From contig NZ_ASGZ01000002.1 of assembly GCF_000495475.1 (NCBI RefSeq), positions 124,001 to 188,000 of the forward strand: DNA of 64,000 bases, written 5' to 3'. The notes under the pieces are model-generated. The model saw only the letters and a list, made by a program, of their open reading frames with translations. It had not been told where the DNA came from and ran no database searches. Positions 42,758-51,259 of the stretch are shown here, piece by piece. Both the position numbers and the translations under genes were made by a program. How positions within the stretch are numbered: the first letter of the stretch is position 1; the number at the start of each line of letters is the position of its first letter. This DNA comes from Candidatus Halobonum tyrrellensis G22. Lineage in GTDB: Archaea; Halobacteriota; Halobacteria; Halobacteriales; Haloferacaceae.

Positions 42758-43648
42758 TCACTCGCCCGTGTCGACTAAGAGCACGCCCGCGGCCAAGAGG
42801 ACCCCGCCGACCGCGAACTCCGGTCCGATACGCTCGCCGAGCAACAGCACGCCGAGCGAGATGCCGACGACGGGTTGTGCGAAGAAGAACACCGCGACCG
42901 CGCTCGCGTCCGCGTACTCCATCCCCTTGTACCAGCAGTACCACGCGGTGGCGGTGCTCAACAGCCCCAGGTAGAGGACGGCGCCGACGACGGGGGCGGT
43001 CGTCGGGACGGACTCGAACGCGGCGGGCGAGAGGGCGAACTCGACCGGGACCAGCGCCCCGAACAGCGGGACCGACAGCACCGTCGCGTACGTGGCGGTT
43101 TCGAGCGCCGAGTAGCGCCGGATCAGCGGCTTCCCGAAGACGGTGAACCCGCCGAAGCAGAACGCCGACGCCAGCAGGAGCGCGGCGCCGACGACGCTCC
43201 CGCCGGTCACCGCCGTCACGTCGTACTGGCCGGCGAGTATCACCAGCGTCCCGGCGCACGCGAGGGCGGTCCCGCCGACCTTCCGCCGCGTGAGCGACTC
43301 GTCGAGCACCGTCACCCCCAGTCCGATCACGAATATCGGCGTCACGACGGTGAGTAGCGACCCCTGACTCGCGTTCGTGAGGTCGGTGCCGACGAACTGG
43401 GTCGTGAGCGCCGCGGTCAACCAGACCGCGAGCGCCCCGAACTGCCGCCACTCCCGTCGCGAGAACGACCGGGCCGGCGCGGTCGCCCGCACCGCGGGGT
43501 AGAGGACGGCCGCGCCGACGACGATCCGTGCGAACGCGAGCGTGAGCGGGGGCACCTGTTCGAACCCCCACTTGCTCACGACGTACATCCCTCCCCAGAT
43601 CACCGCCGCGAGCAGCGGCGTGGCCGCCAGGACTCGCTCGCGGTTCAT
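42758..43648 (-). CDS. EamA/DMT-superfamily transporter
   Basis: 296 residues. About ten hydrophobic helices form two EamA repeats. The first repeat begins LAATPLLAAVIWGGMYVVSKWGFEQVPPLTLAFAR (about 6-40), and the second begins AALLLASAFCFGGFTVFGKPLIRRYSALE (about 154-182) and includes STATAWYCWYKGMEYADASAVAVFFFAQPVVGISLGVLLLGERIG. Members export metabolites, amino acids or drugs, usually by proton exchange. The substrate cannot be predicted. The gene stands alone, 71 bases from the zinc-ribbon gene on the opposite strand. Confidence 0.92.
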   Translation of the reverse strand: MNRERVLAATPLLAAVIWGGMYVVSKWGFEQVPPLTLAFARIVVGAAVLYPAVRATAPARSFSRREWRQFGALAVWLTAALTTQFVGTDLTNASQGSLLTVVTPIFVIGLGVTVLDESLTRRKVGGTALACAGTLVILAGQYDVTAVTGGSVVGAALLLASAFCFGGFTVFGKPLIRRYSALETATYATVLSVPLFGALVPVEFALSPAAFESVPTTAPVVGAVLYLGLLSTATAWYCWYKGMEYADASAVAVFFFAQPVVGISLGVLLLGERIGPEFAVGGVLLAAGVLLVDTGE

Positions 43649-43896
43649 CCGCCGCTCACCCGCTCACCCTCATCGGTTCGTCCTACGGCCACTGACCCGC
43701 CTACGCGTTTCGGTATCCGCCGCTCCCGCTCCGGCGGTCACCCGCCGGCGCGCACCCGACCGCAACAGGGCGTCTCGTTCGCTCGAACACCGTCTCGCGT
43801 GTTCGCGACACTCACGCTCGTACTCGGAAACGTACTCGGAACCGTGCCGGTCACGGCGGAAGGAGGGGGGGATTCCGTCGGCGACGCGGCGCCGGC

Positions 43897-44331
43897 CTAC
43901 GGGTCGTCAAGGATCTCCAGCGTCTTCGGGTCCGGTTCGCCGCCGTAGTACCGCTGTAGGGCCGCCCGGAACGGGGTCGGGTCGTCCGCGACGGCGTCGA
44001 ACAGCGTCATCGACGAGCGGAACTTCAGGTCGTCCGGCGAGCCGAACACGTCGTTCGCGGAGCGCCCCTCGACGGCGGTCGCGAGCCTCGTACACCGCCG
44101 CAGCCGCGGTCCGAGTATCGGGTGCGCCAGGTAGGCTTCCGCCTCCGCCCGCGAGCCGATCGCGTAGCGTCGGGCCGTCCGACTCCGACCGAGCCCCTCC
44201 ATCTGCGGGAAGACGTACCACATCCAGTGCGTGCGCTTGCGGCCCGACCGGAGTTCCTCCTTCACTTCCGCTATCACCGGGTCTTGCGCCTCGACGAACC
44301 GTTCCAGGTCGTGGGGGTCCGAGCGCGTCAT
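43897..44331 (-). CDS. DUF1810-family protein
   Basis: 144 residues. DPHDLERFVEAQDPVIAEVKEELRSGRKRTHWMWYVFPQMEGLGRSRTARRYAIGSRAEAEAYLAHPILGPRLRRC covers the diagnostic DUF1810 core (about 5-80), and SSMTLFDAVADDPTPFRAALQRYYGGEPDPKTLEIL closes it. Length is typical of the family. The family is helical and widely distributed; its function is not established to my knowledge. No operon partner is clear: the gene upstream (44484) is on the same strand but 152 bases away. Confidence 0.93.
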   Translation of the reverse strand: MTRSDPHDLERFVEAQDPVIAEVKEELRSGRKRTHWMWYVFPQMEGLGRSRTARRYAIGSRAEAEAYLAHPILGPRLRRCTRLATAVEGRSANDVFGSPDDLKFRSSMTLFDAVADDPTPFRAALQRYYGGEPDPKTLEILDDP

Positions 44332-44483
44332 CGGTTCTCGGTTCCGTTCCTACGCGGACCGACGAGGAAAGTGGATCGGCGGAACGGCTCCCGTCGGCGA
44401 GTGCTCGCACACTACCGTCCTCCGGTGTTCCCCCGGGTGTCCTCGCCCCCGTGCTACCGGCGGCCGCCGGTCCACCAGCCGTA

Positions 44484-45458
44484 CTACTTGTGTCCGGCGC
44501 TGGCTTCGTGGTACGACCACACCGTCTCCATCGCCCGCACGAACCCGTCGAGGTCGATCGACGTCGTCTCCCACTCGCGCTCGCACGCGCGTTCGAGTCG
44601 TCGTGCGCGCTCCCGGCCGATCGTCCGCTCGACGCTCGCTTCGCGGATCCGCTCGGCGAACAGCGGGCGATAGCTCGGGTCGTCCCGCGCCCGAAACACG
44701 TCCGACGACGAGACGACGCCGTCGTCGACGGCTCGAACGACGACGCCGTTCGCCAGGTCGCCCTCCGAGAGTTCCCGCTCCCACGTCGTCAGCCAGTTGC
44801 CGATCCGGCCGAGCGGTTCGACCAACTCGATCGCCTCCCGGAGTTCCGGCTCGTCGTTCGGGTCGACCCCGGGCGAACAGATCAGGTCGACCGTCGCGAG
44901 CGCGTCCATGCACATGGTCGACGACTGCGCGCGCAGACACTCGTCGTAGTCGGCCGACTCCGGGTCGTCGGCGACGGCGACCGAGTGTCGCTGCGCCTCG
45001 GCGCTGCCGGCGAGCGCCTCGTGGAGGGTCGCGCGGTAGTACTCGAAGTTGGGCGCGTCCGCGAGACGGTCGACGAGCGCCGCCCACGCGTCGGCGGCCA
45101 CCCGGACCGCGGGTTCGTCCGCCGGGCTGCCCGGTTCGGGCGGTCCCTCCCGCGGGACCCGTGCGGCTGCCTCGAAGGCGGTGTAGTCGGACCGCCGGTC
45201 CGAGAGGTCGTTGAGCGCGGTGACGTAGACGCTGACGAGCAGGCGTCCCTCGTCGGCCACGTCCTCGTACCGACCGGGCACCGAGTCGAGTCGGAACTCC
45301 GGCAGGACCGCGTCGAGCCACCCCCACATGTAGCGGTCGCGACAGGCGAACGCCGACCGGTAGTCCTCGACGAGTCGTTCGACGACCGGCGGCAGACTGC
45401 GAGCGCGCAGGTCGTCGGGTGCTGGTGCCGTCGTCCCCCCGCGACGGTGTGATGACAT
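44484..45458 (-). CDS. Class I terpene-synthase-like protein
   Basis: 324 residues. The helical fold shows YVTALNDLSDRRSD with a (N/D)DxxD-type metal motif at Asn83-Asp84-Asp87. CLRAQSSTMCMDALATVDL (174-192) parallels the terpene-synthase 'YLxxRxxTxG' helix and places Arg176 45 residues before Asn221. GNWLTTWERELSEGDLAN (220-237) supplies Asn221-x3-Thr225-x3-Glu229, the NSE/DTE metal triad, followed by the usual 'GDxxN'. A late W-S-x-x-x-x-S segment resembles the family's C-terminal 'W..T.RY', though the RY is absent. Length fits microbial single-domain cyclases. It may cyclise or ionise a prenyl diphosphate, or be a non-catalytic relative. No prenyl-transferase gene is nearby. Confidence 0.68.
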   Translation of the reverse strand: MSSHRRGGTTAPAPDDLRARSLPPVVERLVEDYRSAFACRDRYMWGWLDAVLPEFRLDSVPGRYEDVADEGRLLVSVYVTALNDLSDRRSDYTAFEAAARVPREGPPEPGSPADEPAVRVAADAWAALVDRLADAPNFEYYRATLHEALAGSAEAQRHSVAVADDPESADYDECLRAQSSTMCMDALATVDLICSPGVDPNDEPELREAIELVEPLGRIGNWLTTWERELSEGDLANGVVVRAVDDGVVSSSDVFRARDDPSYRPLFAERIREASVERTIGRERARRLERACEREWETTSIDLDGFVRAMETVWSYHEASAGHK

Positions 45459-45707
45459 CTCGGTCGTGAGTTCGATTGGTGACGTATAACCTGTCCGGCC
45501 GGTATGCGGAACGTGATAATCGGGACGTGGTATGCACGGCGTCGGCTGGCGGGGACAGGCCGGTTCGCACCCCCGGTCGGGGGGTCAGGAGGGGACGAGG
45601 GGGGTCCGGCGCGCGCGTGGGTCAGGTCCGTCGAACCCGTCTCCCGGTCGCGCCCGACGGACCGGTGCGCGTTCTGGCCGCCCGTTCGACCGCCTCTCCC
45701 CCAACGC

Positions 45708-46031
45708 TCAGACGCTCCCCGAGACGAACCGGAGGCCGACGATCCCGACGACGATGAGGAGGATGAACACCAGTCGGGCGCCCGTCGCGGGTTCGTCGAA
45801 CAGCACGACCCCGAGCGCGGCCGTGCCGACCGCGCCGATACCCGTCCAGACCGCGTACGCCGTCCCGATCGGCAGGTCGCGGACGGCGCGCCCGAGCAGT
45901 AGCATGCTCACGGCGAGCGCGACGACCGTCGCCGCCGACGGGAGCGGCTTCGAGAACCCGTCGGAGTACTCCAGCCCGACCGCCCACGCTATCTCGAAGA
46001 GCCCGGCGACGAAGAGGACCAGCCACGACAT
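45708..46031 (-). CDS. Small multidrug resistance (SMR/EmrE-type) transporter
   Basis: 107 residues from the ATG at 46029-46031. Four helices: MSWLVLFVAGLFEIAWAVGLEYSDG with the essential Glu in 'GLFEIAWAVGL' (Glu13), AATVVALAVSMLLLGRAVRDL, IGTAYAVWTGIGAVGTAALGVVLF and LVFILLIVVGIVGLRFV. 'PIGTAYAVWTGIG' is the SMR signature of the quaternary-ammonium or guanidinium exporters. It works as an antiparallel dimer exchanging protons for cationic compounds. Only a single copy is present, suggesting a homodimer. Promoter region is AT-poor and regulation is unclear. Confidence 0.95.
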   Translation of the reverse strand: MSWLVLFVAGLFEIAWAVGLEYSDGFSKPLPSAATVVALAVSMLLLGRAVRDLPIGTAYAVWTGIGAVGTAALGVVLFDEPATGARLVFILLIVVGIVGLRFVSGSV

Positions 46032-46226
46032 CTCCTCGTCGTTCCCGGTCTCGCAAGCTATAAGTTGGGATCCCCGTCCGCCTCCCGCCGGCGCTCGCGG
46101 CGATACCGTCGAGCGCCGGTCGGGTTCGCCGGACCGGACGCGGCCGACTGCCGACCCGCCGCGGCCGCGGGGCCGCGGGGCCGCCCGACCCGAGTAGCTA
46201 AACCCTCGCCCCCGGTAGCGGCCCGC

Positions 46227-47240
46227 GTGCGATACGACGACCGCGCGACGCTGCACAACGTCGCCGAGACGGTCGAGACCGACGAGGGACTCGCGCTCGC
46301 GCGCGTCCCACGGGCCGTCCGCGCGGACCTCAACGAGCAGGCGCGGGACAACTACCGCCGGCCCTCCGGCGTGGAGATACGGCTCGTCGCCGAGGGCGAC
46401 GCGCGCGTCACCCTCTCGTGTCCCGACGGGGAGTGCGAGGTGACGCCGTTCTGGGGACCGTTCCAGACGGGGCCGGACGAACGGGTCACGGTCGGCGCGG
46501 AGCCGACGACCGTCGAGGTGTCGTTTCCCGACCGCCTCGCCGACCTCGAATCCGACGCGGTCGACGAGGCCTCCGTCTCCCCGCGGGTGTGTCGACTCGT
46601 CCTGCGGGGGAACCCGACGCTCCTCCGCGGCATCGAGGGGGAGACCCGCCCGCCCCGGGCCGCGGAACTCCCCGACCGGACGTACCTCGCGTACGGCACC
46701 TCCATCACGCAGGGTGCGGTGGCGACCGACCACCCCTCGACGTACGTCGCCGAGACCGCCCGGCGGGTGAACGCCGACCTGCTCAACCTCGGGACGGGCG
46801 GGTCGGCGTTCTGCGAACCCGCAATCGCCGACTACATCGCCGGCCGCGACGACTGGGACGTCGCGACGCTCGCCGTCTCCGTCAACATGCTCGCGGAGGG
46901 GTTCACGGCCGCGGAGTTCCGCGAGCGGGCGGTGTACCTGCTGGAGACGGTCGCGGGGGAGAACCCCGACCGGCCCGTGCTCGCGGTCACGCTCTTCCCC
47001 GTCTACCCCGACGTCTGTTCGGGCTACGACGACGAGTGGGAGGCGACCCCCGACGAGTACCGGACGGCGCTCCGGGAGGTGGTCGCCGACTCGCCGCACG
47101 CGAACGTCCACCTCGCGGAGGGCGAGGAACTCCTCGACGACGTCGCGGGTCTCTCGCCCGACCTGGTCCACCCCACCGACCGCGGGATGGGCGTGGTCGC
47201 CGGGAACCTCGCGCCCAGACTCGCGGCCCTCCTCGAGTGA
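46227..47240 (+). CDS. SGNH/GDSL hydrolase with N-terminal beta domain
   Basis: 337 residues from the GTG at 46227; TATA-like 'gtagctaaac' about 28 nt upstream supports a leaderless start. Residues 1-140 form a beta-sandwich-like domain (VEIRLVAEGDARVTLSCPDGECEVTPFWGPFQTGPDERV). The SGNH part begins LAYGTSITQGA (about 155-165, Ser in GTSI), continues with NLGTGGSAFCEP and a late DLVHPTDRGMGVVAGNLAP (about 312-330) with the Asp-x-x-His pair. This two-domain plan is shared by carbohydrate esterases acting on acetylated glycans. No signal peptide is seen. It is the second SGNH esterase in the window. Confidence 0.88.
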   Translation: MRYDDRATLHNVAETVETDEGLALARVPRAVRADLNEQARDNYRRPSGVEIRLVAEGDARVTLSCPDGECEVTPFWGPFQTGPDERVTVGAEPTTVEVSFPDRLADLESDAVDEASVSPRVCRLVLRGNPTLLRGIEGETRPPRAAELPDRTYLAYGTSITQGAVATDHPSTYVAETARRVNADLLNLGTGGSAFCEPAIADYIAGRDDWDVATLAVSVNMLAEGFTAAEFRERAVYLLETVAGENPDRPVLAVTLFPVYPDVCSGYDDEWEATPDEYRTALREVVADSPHANVHLAEGEELLDDVAGLSPDLVHPTDRGMGVVAGNLAPRLAALLE

Positions 47241-47280
47241 GCGTGGGGTGTGGGGGCCGCCGGAGCGAGGGGTGGACGAC

Positions 47281-48456
47281 CTACCGCCCGAGGTCGTACA
47301 GCCGGCGGAAGACGGTGGGCGGGAAGCGGAACTCGATCCGGCTCGGGGGGCGCCCCCGCCCGGTCTCGCCCTCCGAGCGGACGCGCTCGACGACCCCGGT
47401 CTCGGCCATCTCGTAGAGGTACCGTTTCACCGTACCCGCCGAGAGGTCGACCGCCGGGGAGGCGCTGATGGCGTCCGTCGTCTCGGTGACCGACGTGCGC
47501 TCGCTCGCGTCGAGGTCGACGAGTTCGCGCAAGACGAGTTGCTCGTTCGGCGGCAGCGCCAGAACCCGGCCCAGCGAGACCGACGGCCGGGGGACCTCGT
47601 CTATCGCCGCGGCGACGTCCCGGTCGGCCAGCCGGGTCCGTCCGTCCCGCTCGGCCCGGTCGGCGGCGGCGAACAGCGCCGCCAGCGCGTCGTGGGCGTC
47701 CCCGTCGGCCCAGTCGGCGACCCGGCGGGCCAGGTCGTGTCCGAGCGCCTGCGGCGCCAGTCCGGTCGAGGCGCGCGCCATCACCACGTCCACGAGCGTC
47801 TGGCGCGGGTAGCGGCCGACCCGAACCGACGTCGCCGTGTACGCCGCCAACTCCGCCGGCTCGGGGTCCTCGCGTCCGACGGCGAGCCAGCTCACGTTGC
47901 TCGGGAGGCCCGCGAACCGGTCTCGGAGTTCGCCCGGGTCGACGCCCTCGGCCGTGTCGACGTGGTCGACGGCGATCACGACGCCGGTCCGCGACCCACC
48001 GAGGCGGGCGTGGAGGCGGCGCCGGACCTCGTCGGTGCTGATGCCGTGTTCCGGAACCGACTCCTCGGTGAGCGCGCCGAGTACGCCCCGGTAGAAGGCG
48101 AACTCGCTGGTCGTCGTCCGGAGGTCGAGGTACGCGAACGCCGGCGAGGGCGGCGACGTGGCCCGCGTGCTCGTCTGGATGACCGACCGGGTCTCCGTCG
48201 GGAGCCGTCGGAGGTGCGCGAACAGGGCGGTGACGACCGCCGACTTGCCGGACCCGGCGGGACCGTGGACGTACGCGTTCGGCGGCAGGTTGCCGTCGAA
48301 CACCGGGTCGAGGTGGTCCAGCAGCCGCTCGAACGTCGGTCCCCTGCCGGTCGGCTCCTCGACGTGTGCGACCGGCGAGAGCGACTCGTAGTTCCGGACG
48401 AGCCGGCGGTCGCCGTTCCGCCGCTGTCGTCGTCGGATCCGCGCGTCAAGGTCCAC
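47281..48456 (-). CDS. Orc1/Cdc6-like AAA+ ATPase with degenerate Walker B
   Basis: 391 residues from the GTG at 48454-48456; a longer frame upstream is compositionally unlike the protein. RNYESLSPVAHVEEPTGRGPTFERLLDHLDPVF is the Orc-like entry helix, Walker A GPAGSGKS is at 65-72, and the Walker B strand VVIAVDHVD has Asp164-His165 where an Asp-Glu pair is expected. The lid contains RRVADWADGDAHDALAALFAAADRA, and a C-terminal winged helix ends GTVKRYLYEMAETGVVERV. No origin recognition boxes lie nearby. It is probably a paralogous, non-origin Orc-like protein; loss of the Walker B Glu predicts ATP binding with poor hydrolysis. Confidence 0.85.
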   Translation of the reverse strand: MDLDARIRRRQRRNGDRRLVRNYESLSPVAHVEEPTGRGPTFERLLDHLDPVFDGNLPPNAYVHGPAGSGKSAVVTALFAHLRRLPTETRSVIQTSTRATSPPSPAFAYLDLRTTTSEFAFYRGVLGALTEESVPEHGISTDEVRRRLHARLGGSRTGVVIAVDHVDTAEGVDPGELRDRFAGLPSNVSWLAVGREDPEPAELAAYTATSVRVGRYPRQTLVDVVMARASTGLAPQALGHDLARRVADWADGDAHDALAALFAAADRAERDGRTRLADRDVAAAIDEVPRPSVSLGRVLALPPNEQLVLRELVDLDASERTSVTETTDAISASPAVDLSAGTVKRYLYEMAETGVVERVRSEGETGRGRPPSRIEFRFPPTVFRRLYDLGR

Positions 48457-48595
48457 TGTCGGTCTCCACGTCCGGCGGCGGCGGCCCCGCCCCGGCGACG
48501 CAGACGCGTCCCGCGCGGCGGTCGGCACCGGCCGACGGGCGCGGTCCCCGGTCGCCGGCGCGACGGGTCGAAAGCGAAGACGGAAGCATGGCGCG

Positions 48596-49666
48596 TCAGA
48601 TCCCGAGGTATCCCGCGTTCGGGATGACGCCGGCGAGGTAGAGCACGCCGACGAGGAACATCACGACGGCGATCGCCATCGCGGGCGGGTCGACGTGGGT
48701 GCCGGAGTGCGAGTAGAACACGCGCTGGGTCACCTCGCCGATGACGCCCGTGAGCGCGCCGACGCCGCCCGCGACCAACAGCGTGACGAGGGGGCTGCCG
48801 ACGGCGGCGGCGGCGACCACCGCGCCCGCCGAGCCCATGAGCGTGATGTGGTGGGTGACGGGGATCTTCTCGACGCCGAGGTTCAAGAACAGCAGGCTCA
48901 TCGCCGAGATGGCGTACCCCATGAAGATGCTCCCCGTCTCCAGCCAGATGTAGCCGCCGAGTATCCCGCCGACGAGACCGATCGCGGTGACGCCCGCCCA
49001 CTCGTACTGGTGGGGGAGCCACGGCTCGGTCGCGGGCCTGACGCGCTCGACCCCGCCGTCCGTCTCGACGCGCTCCTCGCCGCGTTCGAACGGCGACATG
49101 TCGAGCAGCCCGTCACCGGCGGGGCTGCCGATCAGCGGGTAGTCGAAGACGACGCGCGCGAGGACCGCGGTCAGGAACACCGACAGCGCGATCCCGTCGG
49201 TGGGAACGCCGAGCGCCGACGAGACCTGGCTGATCAGCATGCCGAGCGCGCCGAAGGCGGCGCCCACCGCGAGGATGTCGGGTTTCGTCCCGAACGCGTA
49301 CGCGATGTCCTTCCCGAAGTGGTACCCCTCCTTGGGACCCATCTCGGGGTACTTCTTGCCCGCGTACGCGCTCGCGGCGACGCCGCCCGCGAACGCGATG
49401 TGGGGGCCGGTGACCGCGCCGAACCCGATGACGCCGGTCACGTTCACCGCGAGCGCATCCGCCGGAACCCCGTCGACCCCGGCGACCGCCCGCTGGAGGA
49501 TGTCGATCCCCTCGCCGAGGAACACGAGGAACCCGGTGAACACGAACGCCGGCAGCGCGCCCAGCGCGGCGCCGAGTGCGCCGCCGGCGAGGGCGGTGAT
49601 GAACAGCACCGCGAACGCCTCGAAACCCATGTCCAACAGCGGGACCTGGGCGACGAGTCCGTACAT
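48596..49666 (-). CDS. Predicted membrane partner of glycerol kinase (putative glycerol uptake protein)
   Basis: 356 residues with about eight to nine hydrophobic segments, for example AFAVLFITALAGGALGAALGALPAFVFTGFLVFLG, FGALGMLISQVSSALG, AGVTAIGLVGGILGGYIWL and MAIAVVMFLVGVLYLAGVIP. A conserved-looking motif GVIGFGAVTGPHIAFAGGVAASAYAGKKYPEMGPKEGYHFGKDIAYAFGTKP (about 77-128) lies in a loop. It starts three bases after the glpK stop, so it is co-transcribed with glpK. Haloarchaeal genomes place a similar protein beside glpK where bacteria have the GlpF facilitator; from that context I infer a role in glycerol uptake. It is not an aquaporin: no NPA motifs are visible. Confidence 0.75.
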   Translation of the reverse strand: MYGLVAQVPLLDMGFEAFAVLFITALAGGALGAALGALPAFVFTGFLVFLGEGIDILQRAVAGVDGVPADALAVNVTGVIGFGAVTGPHIAFAGGVAASAYAGKKYPEMGPKEGYHFGKDIAYAFGTKPDILAVGAAFGALGMLISQVSSALGVPTDGIALSVFLTAVLARVVFDYPLIGSPAGDGLLDMSPFERGEERVETDGGVERVRPATEPWLPHQYEWAGVTAIGLVGGILGGYIWLETGSIFMGYAISAMSLLFLNLGVEKIPVTHHITLMGSAGAVVAAAAVGSPLVTLLVAGGVGALTGVIGEVTQRVFYSHSGTHVDPPAMAIAVVMFLVGVLYLAGVIPNAGYLGI

Positions 49667-49669
49667 CGG

Positions 49670-51202
49670 TTACTCCTCGGTCGCCCAGTCGAGCGACCGT
49701 TCGACGGCGTCGTCCCACCGGCCGTACATCCGGTCGGCCTCGGCGTCGGACATCTCGGGGTCGAACTCGCGGTCGATCTGCCAGTTGTCGCGGAGTTCGT
49801 CGATGGTGTCCCAGTAGCCCACCGCGAGCCCCGCCGCGTACGCGGAGCCGAGCGCGGTCGTCTCGTCGACCTCGGGGCGGGCGATCTCGGTCTGGAGGAT
49901 GTCGGCCTGTAGCTGACAGAGGAAGTCGTTCTTGACGGCGCCGCCGTCGACGCGGAGCGTCGTCGTCTCCGCGCCCGAGTCCGCCTCCATCGCCTCGGCG
50001 ATGTCGCGCGTCTGGTAGGCGATCGACTCCAGCGTCGCCCGGACGATGTGTTCCTTGCGGGTGCCGCGGGTCATCCCGACGATGGTCCCGCGCGCGCGGC
50101 CGTCCCAGTGGGGCGCCCCGAGTCCGGTGAACGCGGGCACCATGTAGACGCCGTCGGTCGAGTCGACCGACCGCGCGAGTTCCGCCGTCTGGGCCGCGTT
50201 GGTGATCAGGTCGACGTCTTCGAGCCACTCGATGGCGGCGCCGGTGACGAAGATCGACCCCTCCAGTGCGTACTGGACGGGTTCGCCCGACATCTGGAAG
50301 CCGACCGTCGTGAGCAGTCCGTGGTCGGACTCGACGGCCTCCTCGCCGGTGTTCATCAGGTAGAACGACCCCGTGCCGTACGTGTTCTTCGCGTCGCCCT
50401 CGTCGAAGCAGGTCTGACCGAACAGCGCGGCCTGCTGGTCGCCGAGCGCGCCCGCGACGGGTACCTCGGCGCCGAGGAACCCGTCGGGGTCGGTGTGGCC
50501 GTAGAACTCCTCGTCCGAGGAGGGGCGGACCTCGGGGAGCATCGCCTCGGGGACGTCGAACTCCTCGAGCAGTTCGTCGTCCCACGCCATCTCGTGGATG
50601 TCGTACAGCATCGTCCGCGAGGCGTTGGTGACGTCGGTGACGTGGTTACCCGTCAGGTTGTAGATCAGCCACGAGTCGACCGTCCCCACCAGGAGTTCGC
50701 CGTCGCGGGCGCGGTCGCGGAGGTCGCTCGCCCGACTGCCCGCGAGTTTGAGCGGTTCGGCGTTGTCGAGGAGCCACTCGGCTTTCGTCGCCGCGAAGTA
50801 CGCGTCGGGCTGGAGTCCGGTCTTCGCGCGGATCGCGTCGGCCTTGCCCGCCTCCTCCAGTTCCTCGACCCGGTCGGTGGTCCGGCGGTCCTGCCAGACC
50901 AGCGCGTTGTGGACCGGCCGCCCCGACTCGGCGTCCCAGATCAGGGTGGTCTCCCGCTGGTTGGTGATCCCGATCGCCTCCAGTTGGCTGGCGTCGATCC
51001 CGCCCGAATCGAGGGCGTCAGTCACGACCTGCTCTGTGTTCTCCCAGATCTCCGTCGGGTCGTGCTCGACCCAGCCGGGTTTCGGGTAGATCTGTTCGTG
51101 TCGCTCGTACGAGTTGGCGACGACGTGCCCGCCGTGGTCGAACACCATGAAGCGGGTTCCCGTCGTCCCCTGGTCGATCGCGCCGACGTATGTGTCTGCC
51201 AT
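49670..51202 (-). CDS. glpK: Glycerol kinase
   Basis: 510 residues from the ATG at 51200-51202. AIDQGTTGTR (8-17) is the first phosphate-binding motif, WVEHDPTEIW the glycerol-binding stretch, GITNQRETTLIW and ALVWQDRRT the FGGY-kinase core, GALGDQQAALFGQ and NTYGTGSFYLMNTG the second phosphate loop, and LRVDGGAVKNDFLCQLQADI the adenosine motif. The enzyme makes sn-glycerol 3-phosphate from glycerol and ATP, the entry step of haloarchaeal glycerol use. Length and motifs are normal. It faces glpA across a 294-base promoter region and is followed directly by a membrane gene likely to import glycerol. Confidence 0.97.
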   Translation of the reverse strand: MADTYVGAIDQGTTGTRFMVFDHGGHVVANSYERHEQIYPKPGWVEHDPTEIWENTEQVVTDALDSGGIDASQLEAIGITNQRETTLIWDAESGRPVHNALVWQDRRTTDRVEELEEAGKADAIRAKTGLQPDAYFAATKAEWLLDNAEPLKLAGSRASDLRDRARDGELLVGTVDSWLIYNLTGNHVTDVTNASRTMLYDIHEMAWDDELLEEFDVPEAMLPEVRPSSDEEFYGHTDPDGFLGAEVPVAGALGDQQAALFGQTCFDEGDAKNTYGTGSFYLMNTGEEAVESDHGLLTTVGFQMSGEPVQYALEGSIFVTGAAIEWLEDVDLITNAAQTAELARSVDSTDGVYMVPAFTGLGAPHWDGRARGTIVGMTRGTRKEHIVRATLESIAYQTRDIAEAMEADSGAETTTLRVDGGAVKNDFLCQLQADILQTEIARPEVDETTALGSAYAAGLAVGYWDTIDELRDNWQIDREFDPEMSDAEADRMYGRWDDAVERSLDWATEE

Positions 51203-51226
51203 TGGCTGTTTCCTTCGGCGGAACCG

Positions 51227-51241
51227 GGCACCGCCGGTGCC
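51227..51241. repeat. Dyad GGCACC-GCC-GGTGCC in the glpK leader
   Basis: Perfect 6-bp arms around a three-base centre, about 25 bases before the glpK start codon. It could form an RNA hairpin in the leader or serve as an operator. Confidence 0.6.
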
Positions 51242-51244
51242 GCC

Positions 51245-51259
51245 GTTCTCGAAGAGAAC
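51245..51259. repeat. Dyad GTTCTC-GAA-GAGAAC next to the glpK promoter
   Basis: Perfect 6-bp arms around a three-base centre, just downstream of the glpK TATA-like box where transcription should begin. Its position is that of a repressor operator. Confidence 0.62.

Noticed and set aside
39774-43571. A 1265-codon open minus-strand frame spanning several genes
   Set aside because: It runs out of frame through the propeller, HbpS-like and EamA genes and is Arg-rich throughout.
43798-43940. A signal-peptide-like frame (VFATLTLVLGNVLGTVPVTA)
   Set aside because: It is short, overlaps the DUF1810 gene end on the other strand, and has no conserved continuation.
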